From DASQZK01 sp963809925 (GTDB lineage Bacteria > Bacteroidota > Bacteroidia > Bacteroidales > GCA-2748055), in contig CAWELH010000004.1 in assembly GCA_963809925.1 (NCBI GenBank), forward strand, positions 372,001 through 436,000: a stretch of 64,000 bases of DNA. The letters are read 5' to 3'. The position numbers and the translations under genes are program-made. Below the pieces are notes generated by a model that made no database searches, was not told the origin of the DNA, and worked only from the letters and a program-made list of their open reading frames with translations. Shown here in pieces: positions 27,265 through 37,984 of the stretch. Position 1 is the first letter of the stretch. Every line of letters begins with the position of its first letter.

Positions 27265-27445
27265 CCGGCTGGTCTTAACGCCAGGCAGTTAATTCTGAAG
27301 CTTTAATATATATATCCAAGATTTCAAGAAAAAACAAAGATTTAATCAAACAATCTTAAAGTTCGTAAGGATCGAACATTAACAAAATATTAAAGAATTA
27401 TAAAATCATAAACATTGAAGCATAAACAAACAAAAAATCCAAACT

Positions 27446-27853
27446 ATGAAAAATGTAGTAGTAATCTTGACGGAGAGGGCAGAGGCAGTTCTTCAGCATA
27501 TATTCCTGCTCTTGATGGATGTGTAGCAACTGGCAATTCATTTACTCCAAGTAAAGCAGAATATCGAAGAAGCTTTAAAATTCCATATTGAAGGGATGAG
27601 GAAGGAAGGATTGGAAATTCCTGAAATAATTAGTAATACGTATAATCTTATATATAAAATTGAAATTGAATCTTTTTTTGACTGGTTTTCAGGTATATTA
27701 ACTAAATCAGGTGTATCAAGATTAACAGGGATGAATCAGAGTCTATTAAGTCAATATGCAAATGGTTTTAAAAAACCAAGTTTGAAACAAACAAAAAAGA
27801 TTGAGGAAGCATTGCATAATTTTGGAGAAGAACTTCTAAGTATTCAATTTTAG
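27446..27853 (+). pseudogene. hicB: hicB antitoxin gene with XRE-type tail, two frameshifts
   Basis: Pieces in three frames join into one HicB: MKNVVVIL, then SSSAYIPALDGCVATGNSF, then NIEEALKFHIEGMRKEGLEI. A DNA-binding tail follows (VSRLTGMNQSLLSQYANGFK, KKPSLKQTKKIEEALHNFGE) ending at 27853. The last piece is open from 27596. The frameshifts lie near 27480 and 27550. It follows hicA as expected for a HicAB module; both genes are broken, so the module is dead. Confidence 0.65.
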
Positions 27854-27872
27854 TAATTTCAATTGCAAAAAA

Positions 27873-27898
27873 GAAAGCTCCCATAAACGGCAGCTTTC
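27873..27898 (-). terminator. Hairpin terminator at the end of the minus-strand operon
   Basis: GAAAGCT (27873-27879) pairs with AGCTTTC (27892-27898). On the minus strand it is followed by TTTTTTGC. It lies 180 bases past the stop of the PEP-binding/MazG gene. Confidence 0.5.
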
Positions 27899-28083
27899 AA
27901 CATTTAATAATAACCTGTTTTGGTAAAATTACATATTATCTAGTAATTTATATCTTTTTAAGAATCACTATTAAAAAGATCTTTTCGAGTTGGATTTACC
28001 ATTAATCTGTAAGGATTCAAATATAATATTTATTCCTTTCTAGTGATATTCTATGGGAATACTTTCGAATTGGTTATTTTTAA

Positions 28084-30462
28084 TTAAATATCGGAATGAA
28101 TTGGATTTATGAGAATATTTATTAATGTATGGTAATGATACTTTAAAACTTTTGTAAGTGATTTAAAGTTTCTAATATTACCCTTAGTAAAAAATTTTGC
28201 AATAGGCTTTAATGTAACATCGAAATCATGCTTTTCTTCATTAAAAAGAACTCTTTTTTCTGAATTAACTTGAAAAAGTGAATTTTCTTTAGTAGCAATT
28301 AAATACACCCCCTCCTCGAATCCTCCACGCGATTCTTTTTTTCTTCTGAAATGCTTTCTATCTCATTAAAATTAATTCCAAAAGCTTTGCAGGACCCTTT
28401 AATTGCTTCCAAAATATCGGCTATTTCTTCAATCATATTATCATTTTGACTACTCCAGTAAAACTCATATGCTTCCTCAACTGCTTTTTCTTTTAATAAA
28501 TGAATTAATTCATTAGATGTAACATTAGTAGAAATTACAGTTTCGTCATTACTTTTTATCTTAATAGGTATTTTATCTCTAACGAGTTTATAAAATTCTT
28601 TATGTGGATAGATAGATTCCAAAGGATCAAGACATCTAACTTCAACTCCCATGGAACTTAATACATAGTATGGATGTGAAAGAACGCTTCCTTCAATAAT
28701 AACTAAAAAACTATTCTTTAATGCAAAACGCCCAATATCTTCAATGAATTCTTTATCTCTAATTATATCAATATTTAAATCTATTTTGATCTGTTTCTTT
28801 TTATAAACTAAATTATTCACACTTCTTTTTAGATCCTCAAGGTCTTGTTTTGATTTAATCACTTTATTATACTCGGCAAAAATTGGATCTGGAACTAATT
28901 TACCAGATTCAGAAACTTCATTTTGTAGAATAATCCCAAGGCAAAACTTCTGGATAGATTTTCTTGTCATTAATAAAAAACATTAAAGTAACTGGTTTAT
29001 TACAAGGTGATTTGAAACAAATTGAGTATATGATCTAATATCATTGATTTGCTTCAATGTCAATGATTCTTTCCAATCATAATTTCTACCAGCGATTTTA
29101 AATTACCCAATTTCATTTAGATTAACATCAATATAGTTGTGCTTGCATCTGATCTTTTTATAAATATTTTTTCCGTCGTGGGTAACTTCAAATGAATCGT
29201 GAGGATGGAAGTATAATCCTTCCACAATTCCCCAGGTGGAATCAATTTTACTCTATTAAAATGAGGTTTCGTAAATGCAGAGCCTCCAGCTTTTGAGGTA
29301 ATAAATTCATGGATAAGATAACAAAATTCACCAAGCTGCAAGCCTTGTTCTATTAAATTTTCAGTAGTTCTCCTAATAAAATTTGTTGCATCATTATAAG
29401 TAAATATAGTTTCTGTCCTTGGAAGTAGCACCTCTTTCCTGGAAAGAATATCAGTTCTAATAACAACTGGTTTTGTAATGATCCATTTCAAGTCCATCTA
29501 GGAGATGGCTCGATTTGTTGTTAATGACACTTTCCAATATTTTTGTATTCTCTAATACATAAATATTCCAATAGGGCAATTTACATTGCTTGAATGTTTT
29601 GATACATTCTACTTTGGGCCAATTATGAACAGCTGTAGTGGCAATTCAAAAACTTCCAAATTATAATCTTGGCGAATGGTAATTTTTTGTTTTATATTCC
29701 TTTCTTGCCATTCAAAACCCAGGTTTTGTTCCGACCTCAACTGATTCTTCTTTATCAACTTGTACAATCCAAAAGTATGCGCCATCCCAAACCCACTCCA
29801 CATGATATCTTTTTTCTCCATCTTTACTTAACCAAGATGCAAGAGATTTAAGACTTTTATCTAAGGAATTAGTATTTAAACAAGAATGAATTGACATCTC
29901 AAAAGTTTCAAGAATCACTTCTTTTTCTAATTCAAATTCTTCAGTTTTTATACTATTGTCAAAGCTAATTTCCTTTTCAATTATCCATTTAAGACTTTCT
30001 TCTGTAAGTCTCCTTTCATTAGAAAGGTGTCCTTGAATTTTTGGAATGACGTAGACTTGAACGATAAGTGCTATATTATGGATTTCATCTTTGTCATGGA
30101 AATCTTTATAAATACTCTTAATGCAGTGTTTGAACATCTTTTACATTTGGAGCACATTTCAAACTTAGAAATTTCCCTCTATCTAATATTGCCTCATCGC
30201 TACTGCTTGATCTGATGATTAAAGTAGAGGAATTAAGTCTTTGGAAATAGATGCAGATAAATTCAATCAATTTATTATTCTTTCGGAATGAAGTACTTCC
30301 AATTTTCTTCCACTCTAAAAAGAAATTATAATCAATAACAAAAAATTCTGGACTGATAAGATGATAAATATGCAAATTGAGAGCCTTAATTCCAACTTCA
30401 TCATTGTTAGATATCAAATTCCCTCGAATAAGATACTTTGGCAGAGCTTGTTCAATCTTCAT
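28084..30462 (-). pseudogene. PEP/pyruvate-binding (ATP-grasp) protein with C-terminal MazG-like NTP pyrophosphohydrolase, multiply frameshifted
   Basis: Open frames joined by eye give one protein of about 790 residues. The first part resembles the PPDK N-terminal nucleotide-binding domain: EVGIKALNLHIYHLISPEFF, LIIRSSSSDEAILDRGKFLS, ALIVQVYVIPKIQGHLSNER and VEWVWDGAYFWIVQVDKEES. The middle has VIRTDI, VLLPRTETIF and YDWKESLTL. The C-terminus has FYKLVRDKIPIKI, VEEAYEFYWSS and EEIADILEAI (ExxE...ExxD), an all-alpha NTP pyrophosphatase. The start at 30462 overlaps the upstream stop by 11 bases. Seven or eight lesions are visible; one near 28337 is an A7 run where A8 would restore SRGGFEEGVYLIA. 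Function in life is unknown. Confidence 0.6.
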
Positions 30463-31011
30463 TAGATTTATGTGATTTATGCTTTTCAATTGCTCCAAAG
30501 ACTGTCTCGGCAACTTCACTCAATTTGGCGATGGCTTTATCTGAAAAATATCCAACAAGGAATCCTAATCCAAAGATTGTTGTTGGCTTGTGCAACGCTT
30601 CAATATCAAAGATATTTAATAGGTGTGAAGAAATTAAACAATAAAAGCAAAAGATAGTGCAGCGGATATATGAGGTGTAATTAACCTCCATAATCTTCTA
30701 TCCTCATTCCATATATTTTTAGCTACTGAATGGTATAACCATTTAAGGTCGAATAACGTTCCTCCAAATCCCCCACCTAACCAAGCAATGGAATATTTTA
30801 TTATCGTAGGATTTTTTAAGAAATTAGGAATTGATTGATTATAAATTAAGACTAAAAGGAATGGCACTGAAAAAAGAAGAGTAATTATGTAAATTGCCTC
30901 AAAATGATATTTCCTCCTCGCTTCCTTAGGATATCTTGATAACCATTCACCTTGATTTCTATTATCAGTTGTTTCGTTTGGAGCAAAACCAGGATCATCC
31001 GAATTTAACAT
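30452..31011 (-). pseudogene. Multi-pass membrane protein, one frameshift
   Basis: The two frames join near 30655: 31011-30634 gives a soluble start and membrane segments IYIITLLFSVPFLLVLIY and IIKYSIAWLGGGFGGTLFDL, then WNEDRRLWRLITPHISAALS. The second frame continues FYCLISSHLLNIFDIEALHK, TTIFGLGFLVGYFSDKAIAK, and ends KHKSHKSNED. Four membrane segments in about 186 residues. I do not recognise the family. It sits 11 bases after the HIT gene and overlaps the PEP-binding gene by 11 bases, so the three form one operon. Confidence 0.55.
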
Positions 31012-31022
31012 ACGAATTCATA

Positions 31023-31626
31023 TTATTGCATCAATCGTAATTTTTCCAGTGTTGCATCAACTACTCTAAAATTTGGATTTGTTTTCCAATCAAAAATTTC
31101 TGGTTCCCCCAAATAACTTGCAATCACTTTTTTAAATAATTGGCTTGGAATTCATGGCTAAATGATACAAAATGATTCGCTTGTTGATCTACATAATAGA
31201 GATACTCCAAATTCAAATTGTTTAAATCAGAGATATTTTGGATGCTAACCAAATTCTGCCATTTATAATTAAGATTAAAAAAACGGTGGATTCCAGTTTT
31301 TAAATCAAAATTTGTTGGAACAATATGTAAATGTGCATAGTCAACTCCACAACCCACAGTTGAACATAACCTTCACGTCCATGTTCAAACATTACAAAAT
31401 CGCCATAAATATCTCTATACTTTATTGCAATTCGATTAAGAAAATCGCTCAATTCAATATATTCATTATATAAAAGTTGACTGAGATTTATACTAAAATT
31501 TTTCGGAACTACAAGCAGCCAACCTTCAATCATTGAACCTAATGATGGAGTAGCAATAAAATTCTCACTCTCAAAGATGACATTGTCATATCTGTTATTG
31601 CTGAAGAAATTTTTAACTGATTCCAT
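31023..31626 (-). pseudogene. HIT-family nucleotide hydrolase/transferase-like protein, two frameshifts
   Basis: Frames joined from 31626: FESENFIATPSLGSMIEGWL, LVVPKNFSINLSQL and DFVMFEHGREG. A second frame has GCGVDYAHLHIVPTNFDLKT with the HxH of the histidine-triad fold. A third ends FKKVIASYLGEPEIFDWKTN, at TAA 31023-31025. HIT proteins split nucleotidyl-phosphate conjugates such as dinucleoside polyphosphates and adenylated amines. It is the first gene of the operon with the membrane protein and PEP-binding/MazG gene. Confidence 0.6.
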
Positions 31627-32188
31627 TTCACATAATTATTTAACATAAACCTTTATCGCGTAAAGGTAAGCACTGGATTGTAAAATTTCCAGTTAGATGT
31701 CTTGTAATTTACTAAAACTAATTAACAAAACACAAGGTTGTTGCAATTTTGGAATTCTACCGAAATTTTACTTCCTAAGGATCAATAATATTAGAGATAA
31801 ATTGGAACATTCATTTGTTGTCTGAGATCCAAGAGACAATCTGGTTTGCCCGTTACTTTATTTTTAGAACCATAAAAATTTAAGATTTCTGCTTACTTTG
31901 AAGTATGCTAATCCACTTTGAAAATCCAAATAATTTTGTTGATTCATAAACGGTATATTCTTTTAGCATGCTGACATTCAAAATATTATTCTCAAATACC
32001 TCTCAAATTTATATGGTTTAAATGTCCTTTCTTGAGAATACAATGGAACCCTTGCAAATTATAGCTTTCATTTTCGGTATGGAGGCAATAATGATAACCC
32101 ATTTTGGAATTTTTTGACTGACCAGCCTTTTCCCATGATTTTAAATATTTATCGGAGATCAGTACAAATCGGAAGATAGTCTTTAAAG
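31627..32188. other. About 560 bases without a recognisable gene
   Basis: AT-rich. A 66-residue open frame (31992-32192, minus) shows no family signature. The stretch may contain the promoter of the HIT operon, but I could not pick out a convincing element. Confidence 0.35.
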
Positions 32189-33270
32189 TCAAAACCCCTC
32201 CGGCACCAAATTCAACCGATTAATTGCAGCATTCACAAACTCCAAACTCTCATGAACACTCCGGACTTCCTCGTAATCCCAAACTTTCAGAACTGATCCC
32301 AATCCAGGAACATCTGCAGCATGTTTTTTTATTCTATCTAATTGGACCTTGTCTGATACAGCAACGACACCTTGAACAGCAGGATTGTTTCTCGCTTTAA
32401 GGAGATTAAGATAAGACTATCGATAGATCCCTTTGTCTGTACTTCGAATACGTACATAACACGCCCCATGTTCCCAATCTTCGATTCCCATACTGTATCA
32501 ACTACAGAACCATCAGCAACTTTTTTCTCAATTTCTGCTTTAAATCCCAGCCATTCTCCAATATCTCTCATGGCATCCCGGACTTCATTATGCACAAATT
32601 TGGATTCTTCTTTTGTAAGATCTTTGACTGGAATTTCTTTTACAACTTTTTTGTGAATGTTTGATAATTTATCTACAACTTGTAACTCTTCCCAAATAAA
32701 ATAATCCACACTCAAAAGTGATGTATCTTCAAAACCAAGGATTGTCATCTTTTTGATATTTCTTTGGCATTCTCTGATAGTTCCTTGTATTTCTTTCCAT
32801 CAATCTGGTATTGTATCGAGGCAGATTCTCAACACCTAAATATTCTAAACCAACATAAGCCCTCCTGTTCCATAATATGTAATCATTGGGATGGGTATGA
32901 CAGAGCAATTCACTTTTTATGGCAGGGCCTAATCCTTTCATTTTATCCATTGAATTATCCCAACGTTTTTCAATCGAAGAAGTACCCATATTAAATCTGC
33001 CAGGTCTATTTTAAACTTCTCGAAGCCATTGTCTTGAATGATTTTATCCACATAATACTCCTTATTTCCCCAAATGAGCATACCCCACAATTTTGAAAGA
33101 TATTCAAAAATATCCTCACGTGTCATTTTAAGTATTTTTTCTCTGGTAAAGGACTGATAATATGTGACTCTTTGCTCCCTTTCGAGTTTGAATTCAAAAA
33201 ATTTTTCAGAACCAACTTCCTGTTTATGTTTGAAATTCAGTAGATGTTTCTTGAGCAGTAGTTTATCCAT
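32189..33270 (-). pseudogene. Nuclease-like protein (possible PD-(D/E)XK fold), frameshifted
   Basis: Four frame segments join from ATG 33270: LLKKHLLNFKHKQEVGSEKF, KTREDIFEYLSKLWGML-like helices, GLGPAIKSELLCHTHPNDYI, LWNRRAYVGLEYLGV, then IGEWLGFKAEIEKKVADGSV, VMYVFEVQTKGSIDSL and NLLKARNNPAVQGVVAVSDK, ending at TGA 32189. The last part, an acidic strand (VDTVW) followed by FEVQT and a helix, resembles restriction-endonuclease-like folds, with EVQ in place of ExK. I do not know the family. Its place in a defence cluster supports a nuclease reading, but that is inference. Confidence 0.45.
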
Positions 33271-33316
33271 GATCAAAATTCGTTAAATTCTATTGAGAGG
33301 CCATCATTTTTAATTG

Positions 33317-34384
33317 TTACTTGACAAATAATGAATCATATTCCTCCTCATTTTCTTTCAACTTTCCAATTAAAAATGAAACCCAATCCTCTGTGTACAA
33401 ATAATCTTCATGTGCTTCGTCATAGACACAAAATTCTTTCTGAGTAAGTGAGGGATTTTTGGCACTTTTCTCAGGTCGAACCTTATATTTCTTCCAACAT
33501 CTAGTGTGCGTATCCATAACAAATTTGTTTCTCGATCTTCCATTTTTAACTACCATTGGATTTCCTAATCCAGTTTGAACCATATTAACAATCATTCCGG
33601 GTTTTAACTTATCCTTATTGGATACGACAGTTTCATGATTCTTCGTTTTAATTAAGGTAACTATTTTCCTTAACTCAATTTTTTGATCCTCTGTTAATTT
33701 GTCATACGCAAGAAATTGCACAGGGAGAGCATCCGCTGAATTATAATTGGATACTTGTATTAGAAATGCCTTAAAAGCATATTTACCAGATTCATAGGCG
33801 GAGGAGGAGACGCTTGAACGAAACGATTCGATAAACTTTAAAACCTCTTTCGTTTCTTTCTTAAAAGCAAAGTAACCTTTTAGATGATCAAGGTTCGGAA
33901 ACAATTGGATAGCAAAAGATAAGGCCTCTCGAATGCAGTACCTGGAACCGAATTCTTTTTCCAACATATTGTCGAAATTAAATAACATGGCCTGGCATTC
34001 ACCATAGATATTAGAATCTATTTCTGGAATTGATCTATGCTCAATTCTATTTCTTAATTTGATGAAAAACTCAAGATTTTTTCTAATTGGATTTGAAGTG
34101 TCAGACTTAAAATATTGTCTCAAGCATTCTTTAAGCTCCCAATGCCAATAGTCGTTTTCAATTTTCAAATACCGAGTATTAGTTGCATTTTTATAATATG
34201 GGTTGATACCGCGTCGAAAAAAAATCGAGTGAAACAATGAAGTCCAGGCAATCGTCATCAATACAATATAGCCCCCAGATTTAAACTTTATAGCGGGTTT
34301 ATTGTAGGTTTCTACTGCCAGGAGAGCAGAATCCTGGGCTTTAACAAGGGAAATTCGAACCTTATTTGGTAATCCACGTGACAT
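33317..34384 (-). CDS. DUF3644-domain protein (HEPN-type)
   Basis: An intact 355-residue protein. LVKAQDSALLAVETYNKPAI, SGGYIVLMTIAWTSLFHSIF, DYWHWELKECLRQYF and NPIRKNLEFFIKLRNRIEHR match DUF3644. R111-N-R-I-E-H116 fits the RX4H motif of HEPN RNases. Such proteins occur inside restriction-modification and other defence clusters and may act as abortive-infection RNases. The last 90 residues (KPGMIVNMVQTGLG, CWKKYKVRPE) may be a separate DNA- or nucleic-acid-binding end. Its neighbours on both sides in the island, except the HEPN-like gene upstream, are broken. Confidence 0.75.
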   Translation of the reverse strand: MSRGLPNKVRISLVKAQDSALLAVETYNKPAIKFKSGGYIVLMTIAWTSLFHSIFFRRGINPYYKNATNTRYLKIENDYWHWELKECLRQYFKSDTSNPIRKNLEFFIKLRNRIEHRSIPEIDSNIYGECQAMLFNFDNMLEKEFGSRYCIREALSFAIQLFPNLDHLKGYFAFKKETKEVLKFIESFRSSVSSSAYESGKYAFKAFLIQVSNYNSADALPVQFLAYDKLTEDQKIELRKIVTLIKTKNHETVVSNKDKLKPGMIVNMVQTGLGNPMVVKNGRSRNKFVMDTHTRCWKKYKVRPEKSAKNPSLTQKEFCVYDEAHEDYLYTEDWVSFLIGKLKENEEEYDSLFVK

Positions 34385-34448
34385 ATAATTTAATTTCCCT
34401 AATTTTTAAGAAATTAAAATATCTTGCTCTTATCGGATAAACTCTAAT

Positions 34449-35393
34449 TTACTCCCAATAATAATCATATTCAAATTTTATCATTTCTTTTGCGAAAAAC
34501 ATTTGGGTGTGGTTTATATGGAAGTCTCTGACTTCCTTAGCTGCAGACTCATACAGTCGAGAAAAATTTTTCAATTTTATCAGATTCCGTTCATCTGACG
34601 ACTTCATAAATCTTATAGTATTGCCTGTATGCACATCATTCCCTGTAATAGAATTTTCTGATATTTCCAGATTATTCAGTATAAAAATAAATGGATTATA
34701 AGTGTTATAACTAATTAAATCTTGTGGGAATTTATTAAATACAGGCGTACAGCCCCATAAAGAGATATCTTCGCCATGATAATTTATCAATCTAAACGGA
34801 ATTGCATTTCCAATGAGATAATTTTTACTTGATTGAAGAACATAAAGTCCAGAGCTAAAATGTTGAGACTTTTCCAATAATTCGGAATAATCAGAATCAG
34901 TCTCATCAAAGAATTCTCTATCCTTAAAAATCTTGTTTATCATATTGATATATTGCTCAAATATTCCTTGAGCTGCAGAAGCTAAACCAAATGAGTAATT
35001 TTCAGGGTGTGCAAAATAATTGCGAAGTTTTTTTGCTTTAAGTAACTCTTCTTTCAAATTAGGGTAAATAGCTTTTGCTAATTCTCTGATAGCACTATCT
35101 AGCGTGGTGATTTTCTTGTTAAGTACAAATTCGTCGTTCAATAATTTGATCCGTAACTTTACGGACATTTCAAATATCCTGGTCACTTTTGAAATTGCCT
35201 CATCATACAGCTGATAATAATAATAACTATATGCCATCATCCTTTCAACAATTTCATAACTATTCCTAATATCCTCCGGAACATTCTTATGAAATTTACC
35301 TTTAATGATAAATTTTTTATCAAAATCTTTAAATGTATTGCAATTCCATACACTCCAGCGAGAATCTAGTTTTATAATATCATCTTCTTTCAT
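34449..35393 (-). CDS. HEPN-like protein of the restriction cluster
   Basis: An intact 314-residue protein. The first 180 residues are helical, with YSYYYYQLYDEAISKVTRIF, LKEELLKAKKLRNYFAHPEN and R124-N-Y-F-A-H129, an RX4H motif. The rest is mixed and unrecognised. I start at ATG 35393, one base after the hsdS stop; the longer frame from 35441 overlaps hsdS and has no support. The spacing means it was co-transcribed with hsdS. It may be an RNase effector or RNA-binding helper of the type I system. Confidence 0.6.
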   Translation of the reverse strand: MKEDDIIKLDSRWSVWNCNTFKDFDKKFIIKGKFHKNVPEDIRNSYEIVERMMAYSYYYYQLYDEAISKVTRIFEMSVKLRIKLLNDEFVLNKKITTLDSAIRELAKAIYPNLKEELLKAKKLRNYFAHPENYSFGLASAAQGIFEQYINMINKIFKDREFFDETDSDYSELLEKSQHFSSGLYVLQSSKNYLIGNAIPFRLINYHGEDISLWGCTPVFNKFPQDLISYNTYNPFIFILNNLEISENSITGNDVHTGNTIRFMKSSDERNLIKLKNFSRLYESAAKEVRDFHINHTQMFFAKEMIKFEYDYYWE

Positions 35394-35394
35394 T

Positions 35395-36661
35395 TTACTC
35401 TCCCCAAACCTTTGCAATCCGGTCTTTGATCTTTTGTTCAAATAATAAGATCAACTCTTTATTGATAATTATTGCTTCTTCTTCCTTTTTTAATAGGCGA
35501 ACTATATTTTTTTGGTTTTCAATATTTGGCACCGGGATTAGTAATGCTGCAACATCCTTTTCATTAATACTCGGATAAGATCCTTTACCCATTCTTGCAT
35601 TCATCTGGTTTTGCAATGACTCATCAAAAAGCATATAAAACACATATCTTGAATCTATCTTGTCATTGCAGCTAATAACTGCAAATCCTGTTGAAGCTAT
35701 CACCTTTTCAGGCACATAACTCATATATGCGTAGGCCTTAAGATTTGGTCTAACTGTAGATAATAATATATCACCCTCATTTACTTTTCTTCTTGCCCTT
35801 GAAGGGGCATCAACTACATTGACAATGTTTTCAAAGTTGACAATTCCGGTACCATTTTCAACTGATGAAATATCAATATACCTGAACCAGTCTGAAAATA
35901 GGTTTGCGGGATTGACAGTTTTTTGATTAATATCTGCAATTTTCCCCAACTCCACCATCTCCCACTCCGGATCAATATCAATCCTCGGCTTGTAGTTCTC
36001 CACCACCTGCCGGGCACCGTCAATGATCTTTTGGTAACTCTCAATCTCTGCTACAATCTCTTCTCCTGGATGGGGAGGGGGGGGAGGGGGATTTGCGATT
36101 CCTCCATAGGCCTCCTTTAGCTATATCGTATCCTGGTGCGCCTGCCACGGGCACCATCTGACTTTCATACTCTCGAGATTTCATAATCATGGTACATAGA
36201 TTATAAGAGATTATCCTATTCTCATTTTCAGGCTTGATGGGAGAATGTTGTACCAAGATAGGATAATGCATTTTTAGCTTGCATAGTGCCCTTCTCCAAA
36301 CGCTTGGACCCTTTGTGGCAGACCAAGCATAAAGTAAAGGTGCTTCATTGCAGTATTTATCTTCTGTGAAGTTCTAAATCTAAATCATCCGGATTCACGA
36401 TTAAGAAGTTTCCAACTCTTAATACAGGGCATTCGTCCATTCATTTCGTAATTCTTCTTGTTATTAAGGGCCCTCCATTAATCAAGTGGTCGCATATTTC
36501 TCCAATCTTCAACCATAAGGCCAGTCTGATCTAATGTTTTCTGACAACTCTGTATCGCTCCCCGCTCAAATTGTAATCGCCCATTAGTCAGCCAATCTTT
36601 TCTTTCTCAACTAATTGCAATATCCTTCATCGATCTGTTAATACCAAATGTTTTTCCTTCT
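35395..36661 (-). pseudogene. hsdS: Type I restriction specificity subunit HsdS, first half decayed
   Basis: The second target-recognition domain is open (35395-36006): WEMVELGKIADINQKTV, SRARRKVNEGDILLSTVRPN, MGKGSYPSINEKDVAALLIP. The connecting helix IVAEIESYQKIIDGARQVVE is in the same frame. Upstream, ESQIPLPPLPIQ, then scattered pieces (PVLRVGNF, LLYAWSA-like segments, YNLSGERYRVV) in other frames show the ruined first domain. One shift lies next to the G-rich run at 36067-36091. The YNLSGERY piece may mean hsdM and hsdS were one fused gene. Confidence 0.65.
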
Positions 36662-37975
36662 TTAAGAGCTTGCCTTATAAACTGTAACTTTTTTAAATAT
36701 TTCTGGCAAGTCATTTTGCTTGACAGATGGCCTTCTTTGCGCTCCCAGATCAAAGCCATCATTTTCAACCTTCACAAATAGGATTTTATCTGTTTTCTTT
36801 GCCAATGCCCTATCTAACCATAAGATGGATGTCTTAACCCCCAATAAGGCTGAAATACTCCCGCAGGAAGAGAAATCACCCCAACAAGGTAATTATCCAC
36901 CAGCAACTTCCTGAGGTTCTTATATGCTTTCCCGGATGGAAATATGATGCCCTCCGGTACAATTACTGCTGCCCGGCCATTTGGTGTAAGATGCTCAATG
37001 ATGTAATCGACAAACAGAACCTCACTCCGATTTGAACTTACTGAAAAGCGTTTATGCGGGCGTATTCCTCCCTTTGGAGACATAAACGGAGGATTAGCCA
37101 GGATTACATCTGCATATTCATTCCAGTTATCTTCACTGGTCAAGGTGTCGTATTCACTAATCCGTGGTGAATGAATCCCATGCAGGTACATATTCACCAG
37201 GGACAAACGAACCATATCCGGGGAGATGTCGTATCCTTTATGTTCTTCGCCAAACGTTCCTTATCGTCCGGTGTGAGTTTGTCTCCATTGTAATTTTCGC
37301 TGTTAATGATCAGTTCTGAAAGATTCTGATCCTTGGTTTCAAAGGTCCTGACATCTGTTTTGGGATCGTAATTGGTGGAGTTCTGCTTGATAATGTGTTT
37401 GTAGGATGATATCAGAAATCCGGCAGTACCACAGGCCGGGTCCATAATTACTTCATCTTTTTTTGGGTCAATGATTGCCACCATAAAGTCAATGATATGC
37501 CTTGGTGTTCGAAACTGTCCGGCGTCTCCCTGGCTGCCAAGGACAGAAAGAAGATATTCAAAAGCATCTCCAAGTCTTTCACTATGGTCGTAGTTGAACT
37601 CGTGGATAATTTTCAAAAAGGCTTTAAGGGTTTCGGGATCCCGGTATGGCAGGTAGGCATTTTTGAAAATATCCCTGAACAGTTGAGGAATATTGGGGTT
37701 CATATTCATCTTCATGATCGCTTCACTGTAAAGATTCAGGATTTCAAACCCCCGATACGAGGATCAAAGATGTTATGCCAGGCATATTTTTCGAATTCTC
37801 CATTAAAAAATGACCGCTCTCCTCCCAACTCCTCCGATTCCAGGTCCATATCGTCCATAAACTTATAGATAAGGGCAATGGTGATTTGTTCAACCTGAGA
37901 CTTGGGATCAGGAACTTTACCTACCAGGATATCCCTCGCTGAATCAATTCTTCTTTTGGTTTCTGAATCAAGCAT
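36662..37975 (-). pseudogene. hsdM: Type I DNA methyltransferase subunit HsdM, three frameshifts
   Basis: Frames 37975-37736, 37715-37194, 37215-36814 and 36844-36662 join into one HsdM: VEQITIALIYKFMDDMDLES, GDAGQFRTPRHIIDFMVAII, VIMDPACGTAGFLISSYKHI (motif I) and DVILANPPFMSPKGG (the NPPF adenine-methylation motif). Then come AVIVPEGIIFPSG and GVKTSILWLDRALAKKTDKI. N6-adenine methylation activity is lost through shifts near 37725, 37205 and 36830. It lies between hsdR and hsdS on the same strand. Confidence 0.8.
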
Positions 37976-37984
37976 TGTTTAAGG

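Noticed and set aside
28299..28337. Programmed frameshift in the MazG-like gene at the A7 run
   Set aside because: The gene needs six or more other shifts to be read through, so recoding at one site would not rescue it.
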